NCBI RefSeq assembly: GCF_012489685.1
Contig: NC_080044.1
Span: forward strand, 30,546,369 to 30,610,368
Direction: 5' to 3'
Length of the DNA stretch: 64,000 nt
From: Lotus japonicus
Lineage: Eukaryota > Streptophyta > Magnoliopsida > Fabales > Fabaceae
In this document: piece after piece, positions 1 through 11,879 of the stretch
Layout: every line of letters starts with the position of its first letter
How positions within the stretch are numbered: the stretch's first letter is position 1
Position numbers and translations under genes: made by a program
Notes under the pieces: generated by a model
Told to the model about the DNA's origin: nothing
The model's input: only the letters and a program-made list of their open reading frames with translations
Database searches by the model: none

Positions 1-1506
1 AGAATCTATCGAAAACTAAGCTATCGATACTTACTAAGGTTACACGAAGTAATCTATACTCTAAGGTACGATAATCTAGCGCGAAAGACAAGTTTTCGGA
101 AAAGGAAATTTTCCTCCTCCTCCCCTATAGGGCTCGGCCACTTTTGGTAATTATGGGGCTCGATTTTTCTTCGATCAAACTTGGTTCCTATGCTTTCATT
201 AGCCGTAACTAAGGGTATTCTGAACTCGGAAAAATTATCGGATCAAAAACTGTCGCAGGGGTATTTTGGTCATGATTTTTAACTTAGAAATTTCAAAACT
301 GAAATCCCAAAAACCAAATTTTGCAGGGACGTTACTAACGACGTTTATGACAACTAATCCTACTAACACTATGCTAAGGCGATAGTTTTTAGCCTAAAGG
401 TTGAAGCTTTACCTCAAAAACTCCAAAAATGGGTATTTAAGGCTAAAATTGATTCCGGCGGAATTCCGGCGACATAACGGAAAATCTAATCCGGCAGAAG
501 TGATCTTGGGCACATATAGAAGAGGTTTAGAATCAGAACTGAAAGATTCAGGATAGTTTTGCAAAAACCCATAAACTATCGGCTCAGAAAAGTCTACAGA
601 AAAGCTATGGAAAAAGCGATCAGAGGTAAGGATTAGCGACTATACCTCGAAACCTTGAAGCAGCAACTAACGGATCAACGATCAAGCAAGTAATGAAGAA
701 AATTCTTCTTCCTTCTTCCTTGGATGAACTCGCGGCCTTGAGGAGAGAAAATGGAGGAAAATTTGAGTTTTTCTTCCTTTCTTTGCTATATATAAAGGTT
801 GGAAATTCGCGGGAAAATGAAAGTTTCGCGAATCTGATTTTTCCGGCGTCATTCTCCGTGAATTAATAGATATGTTTTGGCAAAAGAATTCCAAAACTAT
901 AAAGAGGTCTCCTTGTATTTTTGGCAACTAATGCATAGTCGGTATAAAACTATTTTACCCGATAAGTTGCTTTTTGCATCGAATGTCGGAATAGAAAACT
1001 TCCTTCGGAAGAAAGATTGAAATCATCAAGAGAAATGGGTGTACGCGTGTAGAATCTTCATTTGATGTTCCGAATAGAAAAAGTCTTCATTGTCGGTTGA
1101 TTCTAGGGTTTTGAAATACCAGGGTTTCGGTTTCGGCAAACTTCCGATGATTGGAATCGGACGTTCGTAGATCCTAGAGTTTCGCCTCGAAACGATTTTG
1201 ATATATGGAAAAAGAGAAGTTCTAACATTTCTCTGAAGATTTTTGGACTAAAATCCTACAGTGTTCCAAGGGTGGAACATAGTGTTATTTCCTAAGATTC
1301 TTGTCCTAGGTTTTTAAAGCGAATATTAGTCGTGCTATAACTTAAATCGACTTCGATACAATCCTCAAACTTTTCCTGAACTTTCTCCTTCACATATTTA
1401 TTTCATTTGGTAAACTCTAGTTCAGGTTTCCCTTCACGATACATCAACCCTAATCGTGAATAGGATTCTATTTACTTGACACAAGCTTAAAAACTTGGGC
1501 CTTACA
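1..1506 (-). mobile_element. Ty3/gypsy long LTR, 5' part (cut by window edge)
   Basis: This stretch is nearly colinear with 61118-62616, the 5' portion of a complete solo LTR. On the minus strand it begins with TGTAAGGCCC at 1506. The two copies match closely for about 1.25 kb and then diverge over roughly the last 250 bases. The minus strand carries a TATA-like run at about 788-796 that corresponds to the LTR promoter. The rest of the LTR lies outside the window, so it cannot be said whether this is a solo LTR or one end of a full element. The short open frames here look non-coding. Confidence 0.85.
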
Positions 1507-1942
1507 TTCAGCACCAGATTAGGCATCTGCAACCCCCTGCGAGCAGAGCTTTATGGGATTTGGAAAGGTCTTCAAATGGCCTAAGATCTCAAGGTGAACC
1601 GCTTGCTAGTAGAGACAGACTCCAGTGAAGCCTTCAAGCTCATTACCCAATGTTGTCCCATGGAACACCCTTGCAGGGACCTTGTGCAGGAGATTTTTCA
1701 CCTTGCTGATATGAATTGGGAAATCTGGTTTAGTGACATATACAGGGAAGCCAACAAGAGTGCTAATTTCTTAGCCTCCTTTGGCCATGGGGTACATAAT
1801 TTTAGCTTCAATGGGGAGAATGTTCCCCGGGGGCTCCTTTCTATCATTACTAATGATGTAATGGGAGTTACCACTCCCAGACTTTTGTAGTTTCTGTTTT
1901 CCTGGGCTTTCGCCCTCAAAATTATCAAAAAAAAAAAATAAC
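1507..1942 (+). pseudogene. LINE 3' fragment: RNase H domain I
   Basis: The frame reads a plant non-LTR retrotransposon RNase H (RVT_3-type) domain. Visible landmarks are AELYGIWKGLQMA, then LLVETDSSEA (the acidic active-site strand) and YREANKSANFLA (the C-terminal motif). One in-frame stop after LQMA interrupts the frame near 1582. After the stop near 1890 come about 35 bases of 3' tail and a poly-A run at 1927-1938, as expected for a LINE 3' end. Its 5' side is abruptly replaced by the gypsy LTR at 1506, so everything upstream (endonuclease, reverse transcriptase) is missing. The protein is clearly different from the second RNase H tail at 3094, so the two are separate insertions. Confidence 0.8.
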
Positions 1943-2019
1943 AAGTGAAAACGCTGAAAATGTGTAAACACAGACCGCTGAAAACGTGAAACAACTTTTA
2001 AACGGTTACTAACCCATAA

Positions 2020-3093
2020 TGAATTAAAATTAGTGATGACAAAATTTCGTCACTACTTTCATCATAAATTAGTAAAACATGTTTTTCAACGGAAACAAAA
2101 TCCGACTTTTTTACATCAGTAGTGTAATTTTCAAACTTATTTACCAATTTAGTGTAAGTTTTAAATTATTTACGGATTTAGTATATATTGTCACTAGCAT
2201 TAACGATTTCATTAATATTTTTTTTTGTTCTTATGAAATCGTTATTGACATTGGAGATACCTCCTTTCTTTTTTAATAAAATCGCCACTTGCTGTGGCGA
2301 TACCATAATTTTTTTTTTGACTTTGTTCGTTAGTGACGGAAAAACGTCCGTCACAAAATCCTTGTATATAATATGTAAAGAAGTCACAAACAATATTCCG
2401 TCGCTAATACTTTTGCGACGGAATAATTTCTACTCTACTATCCGTCGCTAATTTTGTTTTTTATTATTCACTAGGATTTTGTGACGAATATCTTCGTCGC
2501 TAAATATTTTGCGACGGATATCTTCTCTCTTCACTTTCCGTCACTAATACCTTTCATATTATATATACTAGGATTTTGTGACGGACGTATTTCCGTCACT
2601 AATGAGTAGAGTCATAAAAAAAAAAATATGGTGTCGCCAATCCTAATGGCGACACTAAAAGAAAATATATATAATATTTCGTTAACGCCAATCGTAATGG
2701 CGATACTAGAAAAATATATATGTCGCCAACGGCCATGGCGATTTCTCTAGAACGTAAAATAAAAAAAATATATATCGCCAATGCTAGTGGCGATTTACAC
2801 TAGTTCTGTAAATATTTTAAAAGTTGCACCAGATTGGTAAATAAACTCCAAATTTACACTACCAAGGTAAAAAAGTCACAAAATCCGTTACTAAACGCAA
2901 AATTTAACATTTTAGTTACGAAATTAGTGACGAAATATTTAGTGACCAAAATTTCCGTCACTAATTTGGTCACTAGGTACTTGAAAAATTAATCCGTAAC
3001 AATTTTACCAAATCCGTCACTGAAATCGTCACTATTACTTATGAACTGTAATCCGTCACTAAATTCCATCACTAATTGACACTCTTTTAGTAG
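2020..3093. mobile_element. CACTA-like non-autonomous element, long imperfect inverted repeats
   Basis: The right end, read on the minus strand, starts CACTACTAAAAGAGTG, typical of CACTA (EnSpm) termini. Arms of about 150 bases (roughly 2040-2190 and 2795-2950) are imperfect inverted repeats of each other. Many short subterminal units of the form GTGACGGA, GCGACGGA and TGGCGAC occur in both orientations throughout. No transposase frame is visible; the short ORFs are by-products of the inverted repeats. The left end lacks a matching CACTA terminus, so it is probably truncated, and the 3-bp target duplication cannot be tested. A foldback element is the alternative. Confidence 0.6.
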
Positions 3094-3453
3094 TGGGTAG
3101 CTGAGGGCCTCGCATTGCGCTGGAGCTTGGAATCAGCACTTGAGTTGCAGTTGGAATGTATTATCATTGACTCTGATTCATCAACGATTATCGCTGCAAT
3201 GACAAGCACGAGGCCATGCTCTCCACAGATAGATGTGATAATTGATGATTGCAAGAGACTAGCTTCTAATTTTCCGGTTATTTCTTTCTCTCATGTTAAT
3301 AGAAAGGCTAATGTGGCTGCTCATAAGCTAGCCTCTGATGCTATATCTTATTCAGGTTGGATTTGGTGGGACTCTCCCCCTTCTTGTATTGCTGAAACAT
3401 TGTTAGCAGACTCTGCATTTGCTTATTAATACAATGAACTTTCATTCAAAAAA
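3094..3453 (+). pseudogene. LINE 3' fragment: RNase H domain II
   Basis: The open frame starts immediately at the right end of the CACTA-like element with VAEGLALRWSLE, continues with the acidic strand CIIIDSDSSTII, and ends with the RNase H motif VNRKANVAAHKLA, with a stop at 3427-3429. A short tail follows, ending in an A-run at 3447-3453. This is the extreme 3' end of a plant L1-type LINE ORF2. The upstream part of the element is absent, apparently because of the adjoining DNA transposon or an earlier 5' truncation. Confidence 0.8.
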
Positions 3454-5031
3454 AGTAGTATGAGTTTATTCACACCACCTTCCATACCACACAATTACTC
3501 CATTAATTTGTTTTGAGAAAAAAAGAGAAAAGGAGAAGTTAATAAGCCTTAGTAAATTAAAATAATTGCTCTAGTAGTGCTTAATGTATGATCACCTAGT
3601 TTGTGAAATTTTGTAGCCCTTTTCTTATCATTTTTTTTTTTTTTTTTTTTTTTTATTGAACCTTGCAACCTAAAGCCTCATTACAACCTTATGAAGTCTC
3701 TCCTACTTTACATATTGCTTCTTTATTTGGTATGGTTGATCTACAGATCCACTGCACTATGTTTGTATTATTGGAATGAGTGAAATTTTCCTATACACCC
3801 TTGAGTGATGGTGATTTGTGCGATCCATATACGCTGCTGTTTGGGCTAACTCTCTAAGAATTTTTCAAGTGATTTGTATGCTCTTCTAAAGATTATATGG
3901 GAGAAGCTAGTATAGATTAGACATATCTCGATGAGTGTCACTCAGTTTGAAGACCATCGACCTTCAATGGTGAAGAACTGAAGATTATAAGCATGGGAAG
4001 GCAACGATTAGGTTGTTCATTAAATCTACACGCAAAGTACTCTGGGACATGTTTGAAATTGGAGAGTACACATGCATTCCCCATATGAATGAATTTTCCA
4101 TCTCACAACATTCCAATATGATATGACATCTTATTTGGAACTTAATGTGATAAATATGATACTTAGGTCAGGGAGCTGGATGGAATGCAACGGTCAAACT
4201 AACATGGTCGACAATTTGAAGATGCAAGGTGATTTATTCTATTTCCATAGAAGAGGATTGTTATGAACAACATATTTCTTCTAGAGATCAAATTGATTGT
4301 TCACTCTAATTAGCGTTTGGTTTCAAACGTCTATAATCTGTTTTAAGAAACTAAGTAATTTCTTGATCATATCTTAGTGTCAAAAGTGAAAGCTTTATTT
4401 CATTTCATTACCTTTATTGTGCTTTTGTCACACCAATGTGATTAGATTATGACTTAGTTGGTCATACATACCTAGTTGTATATGATTATATTATATTATA
4501 TTATATATATTGTTTAATGATAAATCCTTACTTTTTTGTAATGCTTATATGTCATAAAATTAAAACAAATCAATTTTTTATATGAAATAAATAATTGTGA
4601 TTCGTTAATCATTAGTTTCGATAATTTATTTATGTTTTGGTCTTGACCAATGAATCCTCCCAGTCGACAGCCATGTGACTAATCTCCCCATAGTCAGCGT
4701 ACTAAACGGTAGAGAGTTGATCAAGGAATATTTTTCATTATAGTTCATTTTATACTTGGTAGTTACATGATTCAAATAAAAAAATTGTTACCAAGATATA
4801 CCTGAAAAGAATGAATACATAATAAAATCATATTCCCGAAGCCCATATAAGCGTACTTCTTTTGGCAAAATAATTTCCAACTCAATTGCATTCCATAGAT
4901 TTTCATACCTACATTTTTACCATGATTCTTTCTTACTAATAAGGCTTCTTCTTTCATATTTATAAAATTTATTTTAGCCTCCAACAAAATCAAACGACCA
5001 TATACGTAATCTATTTATTAGCTAGAAAAAT
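3454..5031. other. AT-rich intergenic DNA, no gene seen
   Basis: No coding frame of convincing quality was found. A 25-base T run at about 3631-3654 followed by ATTGAACCTTGC looks like the poly-A end of a decayed minus-strand retroposon, but no protein remnant could be read behind it. The distal part (4770-5031) is the 3' flank of the neprosin-type gene. Confidence 0.5.
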
Positions 5032-5872
5032 TCAAGGACAGTAAGGATGATTTTGTCCAGGCCCTCCAAAATAGAAGTAAGGCTCTTTTCCATATTTAGC
5101 ATGATTGAAGGCATTGTAGCAATAGGGCTCTTCAGTCGTAGGATGTACAAACTCAGGGTACTTGAGTGAACGCGAGTAATCCATAATTCTTACATTGCGC
5201 ATGAAGCATGCATTTCCATATAGGCCATTTGCAAAATCTCCACTCCCCATCCCTGTTCTTGTGTGGGGAGTTTTCTTAACCATTGGACTGAACACTTGTC
5301 CCCCAAACTCAACAATTGTGGCACTTGTCGTTAAACCTCTAAATAAATTGGGTCGCCAGTAACCTACCGGGATGTTGTCTCTTATTTTAAGCCACCAAAT
5401 CCCCGTGTTAGGTTCCTATACAAGCCACACAAAAAAAGAAATATTGATTTAGTACATTAGTTGACATTACCGAGTCTAACTAAAGTCATATGTTTCCATT
5501 TAGTGTTATATTCTTTGTCACACCAATTAAATTGTGTCTTGTGGGCATGAGTATAACAATTCAATGTTTAACATAATTCATTAGCATATATAGGAATATA
5601 AGAAACATGTGATCATTACCAAAAACATTCCAACGTTGAGATCGTACTGGCGGCCTCTTTTGGTTGACACTGGACTTATGGCACCACCAAGAACTACTTG
5701 GCCTGTTTGCACAAACCCAGGGCAAGCTAGATTAAAGCAGCCTGTTGACTGATAAGAATCCCTCTACAACACAAAATAAAAAAAAGCAAAAACCACTCAA
5801 CCACTCTTTGAATCTTCATCTAAATTTGAGGTTAAAGTTTAAAACAACAAGGAGAGTATAAACAAAAATGAC

Positions 5873-5926
<54 letters not shown>

Positions 5927-8283
5927 TCCAATAAATAGTAGGTACTTACAGTCCAGTAGGAAAAAAATCGTGTTTTTCGATCGCCAAATAACTTTGGATT
6001 CACCTAAGCCATCATAGTATATTGAAATATGTTAGTGATGTGGAAATCCATGGGCTCATGTATAGTGAACTAGGAATTATAATTAGTGAGTTTTAGTAGG
6101 TGAACCAACCACCCAGCCTGCTTCAACACTTTCAAAATCAGAACTATTGGCAGCTCCGGTCTTAAGCCAGATTTGAGCAGTGGTGAAATCATCTGGGAGA
6201 TCAACCACTGGATTCCAAACATTGATAGTTGCTTGTGCACCTATATAATGGTATCCCATCGTCACAAGATATGATGCCTGCAAGATTACATAGTAAGATG
6301 AAATTAAAATTATATACCTATGTAATGGTACATCACGGTACATTACATACACATGTATATATCTATAAAACTAATAATATTAATAGTACATACTACGTAC
6401 CGAGTGATTTTCTGGAATAACTTCTTTGCTGCCATTGAATTTGGGAAAATTGAAGTTTGTTTTGTTTAATGAATTAATGAATAACTCTGCGGGTTTTTGT
6501 CCGAAGTGGTGCAGAGAAGAAGCTCTTAGTAAATCCTCCCTCCGTGTTCTGCGAATGGGGATGGTTCCTTTTGGACAACTTCCACTTTTCTGCCATGTCT
6601 GAAATATAGCTGAATTTTCCTCGAAAGCATCGTCTGTACTTGATTTTTGGGATTTTAGAAGAAAATCTGGTATTTTCTGCGCAGTTCATTAGTTCAACAA
6701 GCACAAATCTGTCAGCTTGAGAATCATATTAAACGGAATAAAATAATAAGTTAATAATTCTTATTTATGAATTCTAAAGTAAAATAATTATTACATTCAA
6801 TTGTTTCAGCACCAATTATTGTTCCTTAACAAGATTTCTGGTCTAAAGATGAATATTGCCACGTACACCTAAAATAGGTGCAAATTTAGTCTAACCCTTA
6901 TATTTTGAATAATAAAGTCATTTAATTAATTAAATCAGGAAGAAGAACTTACCCATTTGAATGACCAATTAATTGAATAAATTGACTTATAAAGCCTATG
7001 ATTTTATTCTAAAAAAATTTAGTTTTGAGCCGTTTGGAATCATGTCAATTCTAATATGTAATTAAGAATCAAATTTTACTTCTATGTTAGACATGACGTT
7101 TATCTATAAGCGTTGTGAGTTTTTGAATGATAGCTTAAGTGGTAAGAGTTAGAGACTACATAAGGGTTGGGTGGAATGAAGGGTGAAGGGTCCCGGGTTC
7201 GAACCTGGAGGAGGATTAATTTATTAACAATTTCAACAACTAACATTTGCATATAAAAAAAAAATATACGAGCATTGTGAAATTCATAGCTTGAATTGAA
7301 TGCAATGATCTAAGAATAACATGGTCAAAGATTCCAAGATTGGTTGCATACAATTTTAGTTAACTGGGTCATTCTATTTCTTGACTTGTTTGGATTATAT
7401 ATTAAGACAAATTTATAATTTATTTGTTTTAATTATATTGGTGTTAATTTATAATTTTCTTTGGTTTACAAGAGTTAATTTTTAATTTAAAAATATTTGG
7501 ATTATTCAACTTTAAGCTAAACAAAAAAAATTCAAATGAATGAAAAAGAATTCACACATCTAGGAATGTATTCGCTAAGGTTAGTAGAGATTACGAGAAA
7601 AATTATGAGATACACTTAGAATATAATGAAGAGATAAAAAGAATGTCAAATAAAGGTAAACTAAAATGTGAAAAAATAAGGTTGCACCTGAATTTTATGA
7701 TTTTTAAAGTCAGGATGGTCAAAAGCAGGTTGTTTGTAGATGTCAACGCAATCGATAATATCTCCATCTTCACTCTGCAATAAAAAATTGTGATTTTAAT
7801 AACAACATAATCATCTACTCAATTATATTAATAACACTTTAATATTTAAAATTAATTGTTATTTAATTTTTAAAATAATATAATTTTTTTAGATTACATA
7901 TTAAGATATCATTAAAATATATTTTAAGAAATTCTCCACTAAACACAATTTTGGTGTTATTTAATTACAAATTAAGCATTTTTATAATTTTTAATATTTG
8001 AGTATTATCATTTTTTCAATATTATCACACACCGAATTCATTAAATTTAAAAAAAATACAAACAAAAATTTATGAGCACATTCTAGAAGCAAATAAATTG
8101 ATCAAGTATATATGTAATGCAAACCTTAATCGTTTTCACGGCAGGCTTGTTGAGAAGCTTCAATTTAGCTTCAATTTCGCTTTCCAAAGGTAATGATGCT
8201 CTTACTTGAACTTTCAAATCTAATATAACGTATGAGGCAAACAGTGCCCAAAGCGACAAGATTGTAACCTGATACTTTCCCAT
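5032..8283 (-). CDS. Neprosin-domain secreted protein (DUF4409 plus DUF239 family), 7 exons
   Basis: Exons on the minus strand: 8283-8125, 7774-7688, 6676-6401, 6277-6113, 6003-5950, 5763-5620, 5415-5032. All junctions are GT-AG, every exon is a multiple of three, and the spliced frame is open for 422 codons, the usual family size. The N-terminus [20 protein letters not shown] looks like a signal peptide. Residues about 37-160 match the neprosin activation peptide ([30 protein letters not shown]). Residues about 180-422 match the neprosin domain (INVWNP, IEAGW-like [17 protein letters not shown], ending [12 protein letters not shown]). The family includes the prolyl-directed glutamic peptidase neprosin of Nepenthes; most plant members have unknown roles. 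Which glutamates act catalytically here is inference. The start is the only upstream ATG in frame with the signal peptide. No disabling change is visible. Confidence 0.93.
5871..5924. repeat. (AC)n/(AT)n compound microsatellite
   Basis: About 54 bases of AC repeats run into AT repeats. It lies in intron 5 of the neprosin-type gene, between exons 5950-6003 and 5620-5763, and is a likely length-polymorphic site. Confidence 0.9.
7125..7264 (+). mobile_element. tRNA-derived SINE
   Basis: A box-A-like start (TAGCTTAAGTGGTAAGAGTT, 7131-7150) is followed at the right distance by a strong box B (GGTTCGAACC, 7196-7205), then an unrelated 3' part and an A-run at 7255-7264. The flanks carry similar but decayed copies of a putative target duplication (GCGTTGTGAG at 7110-7119, GCATTGTGAA at 7271-7280). 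It sits in intron 2 of the neprosin-type gene, antisense to it. There is no acceptor stem or cloverleaf, so it is not a tRNA gene. Confidence 0.75.
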
Positions 8284-8349
8284 TCACCTTGATATTTGAT
8301 CCTTTCTTCTCACTCAATAAAATGATAGATATCAAACATGAAACAAAAT

Positions 8350-8357
8350 TTATATAA
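8350..8357 (-). promoter_or_regulatory. TATA box of neprosin-type gene
   Basis: The minus strand reads CTTATATAAAT about 67 bases upstream of the ATG at 8283, a normal plant distance allowing a short leader. Position-based inference only. Confidence 0.5.
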
Positions 8358-8728
8358 GAAATTTCAGTGTAGAAATTGTATGAAACAGTGGGTGCTATTA
8401 ATATATTTATTGTTCTTACAAAAAAAGAATTAATTAATTTCTCGTAAACGTTACACACTTGTATATTACAATTTTCAGAATGACAATGTATTTATTCATG
8501 ATAATAGCAAATTTTCACTATAAAAACAGTTTGATAATTTTATCTAATTATTATGAATACATATGCAAGATAATGAATATTTAAATTTTTTTCACATTTG
8601 ATAAAATTTCCTTTTCAATACAACCAATTTTATTCTAGTTTTTTTCCAACATAATTTTATATTTAATTAAAAACATTTAAGAAATTAATTGACGTAACTA
8701 ATATGATATTATACTAATGGTAATATAA
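8358..8728. other. AT-rich upstream region, nothing recognised
   Basis: Strongly AT-rich sequence with no coding frame or clear repeat structure; it includes the distal promoter of the neprosin-type gene. Confidence 0.4.
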
Positions 8729-8737
8729 ATAAATTAA

Positions 8738-9019
8738 GGGTAATTTGCACTGCTCTCCTTGATATTTATCATTGTGATACTGACCTCCTCTGTTATTTAA
8801 TAAATCAATGACCACCCTTACTTTATTTAGAATATTGCATTAACCTCCCTTGAGGTTTATCATTATTAAGCCAAGCTTCAATAATATTTATCATTATAAC
8901 ACTCAACACTACTTTGTTTTTCTAAAAAATATATGTATGAGGGTGGCTAATGGAATTTATCAAATAGAGGGAAGATAAGTGCAATGATAAACTTCAAGGG
9001 AAATGAGTGCAATTTCTCC
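8738..9019. mobile_element. Mutator-type MITE, 282 bp, 9-bp TSD
   Basis: The ends are inverted repeats: GGGTAATTTGCACT on the left and, as reverse complement, GGAGAAATTGCACT on the right; similarity continues about 60 bases inward. Both sides are flanked by an exact 9-base duplication ATAAATTAA (8729-8737 and 9020-9028). Length, inverted termini and a 9-bp duplication are diagnostic of Mutator-like MITEs. No coding capacity. Confidence 0.88.
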
Positions 9020-9028
9020 ATAAATTAA

Positions 9029-9514
9029 AATAAACTTTTGAAATTTGTTATGATGTTTTGGTTAATTTATAGAATGCATATTATTTAAATGGTGATTGCA
9101 AATATTTCAATATTTATAATGTTACTTGGAGAAATCTTGATTTGAATTAAAGATACTAACGAAAATGAAAATTTTCTTTAACTAAATACATAAAGACATA
9201 AAAATAGATAATTTTATAAATAAAATTGAAACTAGTATAGAAGCTTGGACTAAAGATCAACACATAAAGAATCAGACTCTTTTGATTTAGGGGAGAAAAG
9301 TACAAAATTTCAAACCAAAGGAGGGACAGTGTAATTTATGTGTCTCTTGAGAATAAATTGAAATGTATCCTTATATGTGTATGTGTGTTTTAATGTGGAA
9401 TGGAATATGGATCTATTCAGGAAAAAAGTTTCATTTAGTTGATCAATTCATTCACAAACATTTGTAACAATGTTTTTCCTAATAATTTTTCTCAATAATG
9501 GAATACCATGAATA
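9029..9514. other. AT-rich spacer, nothing recognised
   Basis: No coding frame or repeat structure could be supported between the MITE and the SIRE-type LTR. Confidence 0.4.
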
Positions 9515-10725
9515 TGTAAGATCAAGTTTTGATCATGTAGTACAACTCTATGTTTTGATGATTACAAATTAACGTTTTAGTATGAACAATTATGGTACTC
9601 TAACGTGTTTTCTGAGTGTGTTCATGACAGGCTCTGGCCTTAATATAATCTCACACCAATCAGAAGCACTTTGCTTAAAGAGTGACCCTAGCAACGCTTT
9701 CGCAATCTCTATGTTCAAACTGAACAGTAGAAAAGCTTCAGAAGATCTGAAGATAGTCAAGCTCTGATGTGGACTCAGCTCACTTGAAGTTCTGAAGATC
9801 CAGACGTTCTGATAACCCAGACACTCTGAAGGCTCAGAAGCTCTGATGGTTTAGAAGACTCTGAAGATCCAGAAGCTGAAAAGTGAAGTCTCTGAAGTCC
9901 AGAAGCAAACTGGCTCTGAAGACCAAGTACTTCTCCTTTGAGTTCAGGATCAGAAGCTACAACGGTCAGAGGATCCATGCTTCCCTCTGACTCTGATCAA
10001 CAAGCTTCACAAGTTCCAACACGAAGCATTCCTCTGATCAGAAGTCAACAAGGTTAAAGGTCACGTCACTATCCAAAGTACAAAAGCAGTGTACTATCCT
10101 GACGACCTAACCTAACTTTCTCAGCCACAGCAGAAGCTGAAAATCCCAGATCTGCCCTCCAACGGTAGCATTCCCATGCAATGTTCAAACCCTAATCCTT
10201 GGAGTATATATAGAGGCTGAAGACTGAAAGATGCTGTGGAAGAAACTTATACGCGCAAGCAATATTCAAATCTTCTTAGCAATCTTTCTTCATCGAATTC
10301 ATTGTGTTTACTACAAGCTTTTCAGAAGCAATCTCATTGTAAACAATATTTTTTAAACAGTTGTTTATTTTTACCTTTAGGAGATCAAGGTTGATCGGAT
10401 CCTAGAGAAGACTAAGAGAGTGAATCTTAGTGTGAGCTAAGTCAGTGTATTGTTAGTCACTTGTAGGTTTCAAGTGCAGTTGTAACAAATCTCTGATTAG
10501 TGAATTGCCTTCATTCTAAGAAGGAAGAAATCACCTTCACGGGTGGACTGGACTAGCTTGAGTGTTTCATCAAGTGTACCAGGATAAAATCCTTGTGTGC
10601 TTTTCTCATCTCTTATCTTAAGCACTTTACTTGTGTTTCGAAAGATTTGTTAAAATCTTAAGTGGGAAGTTTTATTCTGAAAACGCTATTCAAACCCCCC
10701 CTTTCTATCGTTTTTCATACCTTCA
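9515..10725 (+). mobile_element. SIRE-type (Ty1/copia) solo LTR
   Basis: The 1,211-base unit starts TGTAAGATCAAG and ends CTTCA. It is rich in the degenerate CTGAAGA/CAGAAG word typical of SIRE LTRs and contains a TATA box (GTATATATAG near 10204-10212). It aligns in opposite orientation with the LTR fragments at 33818-34268 and 59009-59709. Flanks are GAATA (9510-9514) and GAATC (10726-10730), an imperfect 5-bp duplication. No primer-binding site follows and no polypurine tract precedes, so it is a solo LTR. Confidence 0.82.
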
Positions 10726-11217
10726 GAATCCACATATGCTATAATTTGAAATTGATTTATTATTTTTTACGTTTAGTTTCAATAAGAGAAATATACACAA
10801 CAAGTCCAAAATTAGTGTCTTTGCATCAAGTTGGGTGCCTGAAAAATATTCGCATTAAATTGGATCCCTTGAAAAAAAATTCAATCAAATTGGCTCCGAA
10901 GTGTGTTTCAGTCTTATGTGGCACGATTTTTTCCTTGTCATCATTTCCACATGACTTTTTTATTTTCCATGTCATATAACAATTAAACAAAAGTTTTTTT
11001 AGTTCCAACTCAGATTTCATCTAAGCCTAAAAAAAACTCAAATTAAAATTTAGAGAAAATAAAAATCCAAAAGAAGAAAAAGAAATTTCAAAAGAATGAA
11101 AAGAAAACCCAGAAGAAGAAAATAACCATAAGCAAGAAGTGGTGGCTTCGACGAACTACCTCTTCACAGCGTCGAGGAATGCGATAGGCGACAGAGAGGA
11201 TGATCGGCTTGACCCGT
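10726..11217. other. Non-coding spacer, possibly decayed repeat
   Basis: A sequence at 10820-10960 resembles the 'less conserved internal' part of plant MITE-like repeats, but no termini or target duplication could be defined. A purine-rich A-tract region follows (11030-11140). No gene seen. Confidence 0.3.
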
Positions 11218-11404
11218 GTCACACCCCATTTTTCGTTATTAGGTTATTTACTATTTTATTCTAATTATTATTATGCTATATGGTAATTTGATCATTTATA
11301 TGATTTAATTAGATGATAAGGTGATTATGTGATTTAATTAGATGATAAGGTGATTAAGTGATTTTATTAGATAATTAAGTGATTAAGTGATACATTTTTC
11401 GTCA
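11218..11404 (+). repeat. LTR-like fragment with short tandem repeats
   Basis: The segment begins TGTCACACCCCATTTTTCG, a start typical of gypsy LTRs, and then contains imperfect tandem units of about 25 bases around GATGATAAGGTGATTA (11305-11395). It stops abruptly where SIRE sequence begins. Assignment to a gypsy LTR is by its first bases only. Confidence 0.4.
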
Positions 11405-11816
11405 ACTAGTATCACTTCAGAGGAAGTGAAAATGTATTCCTTGTATTTGCCCAGTGACACATCTATGGTCATAAAGGTGGAACTCTTAAATTCTCCAGAA
11501 GAAAAAAAATCACGCTAACACAGCTTACACATCAAAAACTAGGTTATACTCCCCCTTTTTGTCATAAGCAAAAAGCATGGGGTGTGAAAAACTTAGCTTG
11601 AAGTACAAGGTACTCCCCCTTAGAGAAGGTCTAAGTTTAAAAAGATGGAGAATAAAAAAAATTAATGAAAACGTATTTAATTAATCCATATGCAGAAGAG
11701 TAAATGAAGAGGTTGAACGTTTACCACCGGCCAAGGCATTAAGGCAAACTTATGTTACCAATAAGTAAACCTCGAGAAACTGCTGCAGCATTAACTTCTG
11801 TAGACTGAACTGAGCG

Positions 11817-11825
11817 TATAAATAG
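11817..11825 (+). promoter_or_regulatory. TATA box of antisense SIRE gene, copy I
   Basis: TATAAATAG lies 63 bases upstream of the ATG at 11880. The preceding 110 bases share blocks with the promoter of copy III near 62900: ACCACCGGCCAAGG (11724-11737), AACCTCGAGAAACTG and GCATTAACTT. The conserved blocks plus TATA support a real promoter. Confidence 0.65.
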
Positions 11826-11879
11826 AAGTTAAACCATATCAGTCTTCACATCTCATTTTCTCTTGATCTGAAAGTTTCA

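Noticed and set aside
682..927. Minus-strand ORF, also present at 61750-62043
   Set aside because: It lies in the leader of the gypsy LTR, differs by frameshift between the two copies and has no protein-like conservation.
7131..7205. tRNA gene
   Set aside because: Box A and box B are present but no acceptor or anticodon stems form; the A-tail and flanking duplications fit a SINE.
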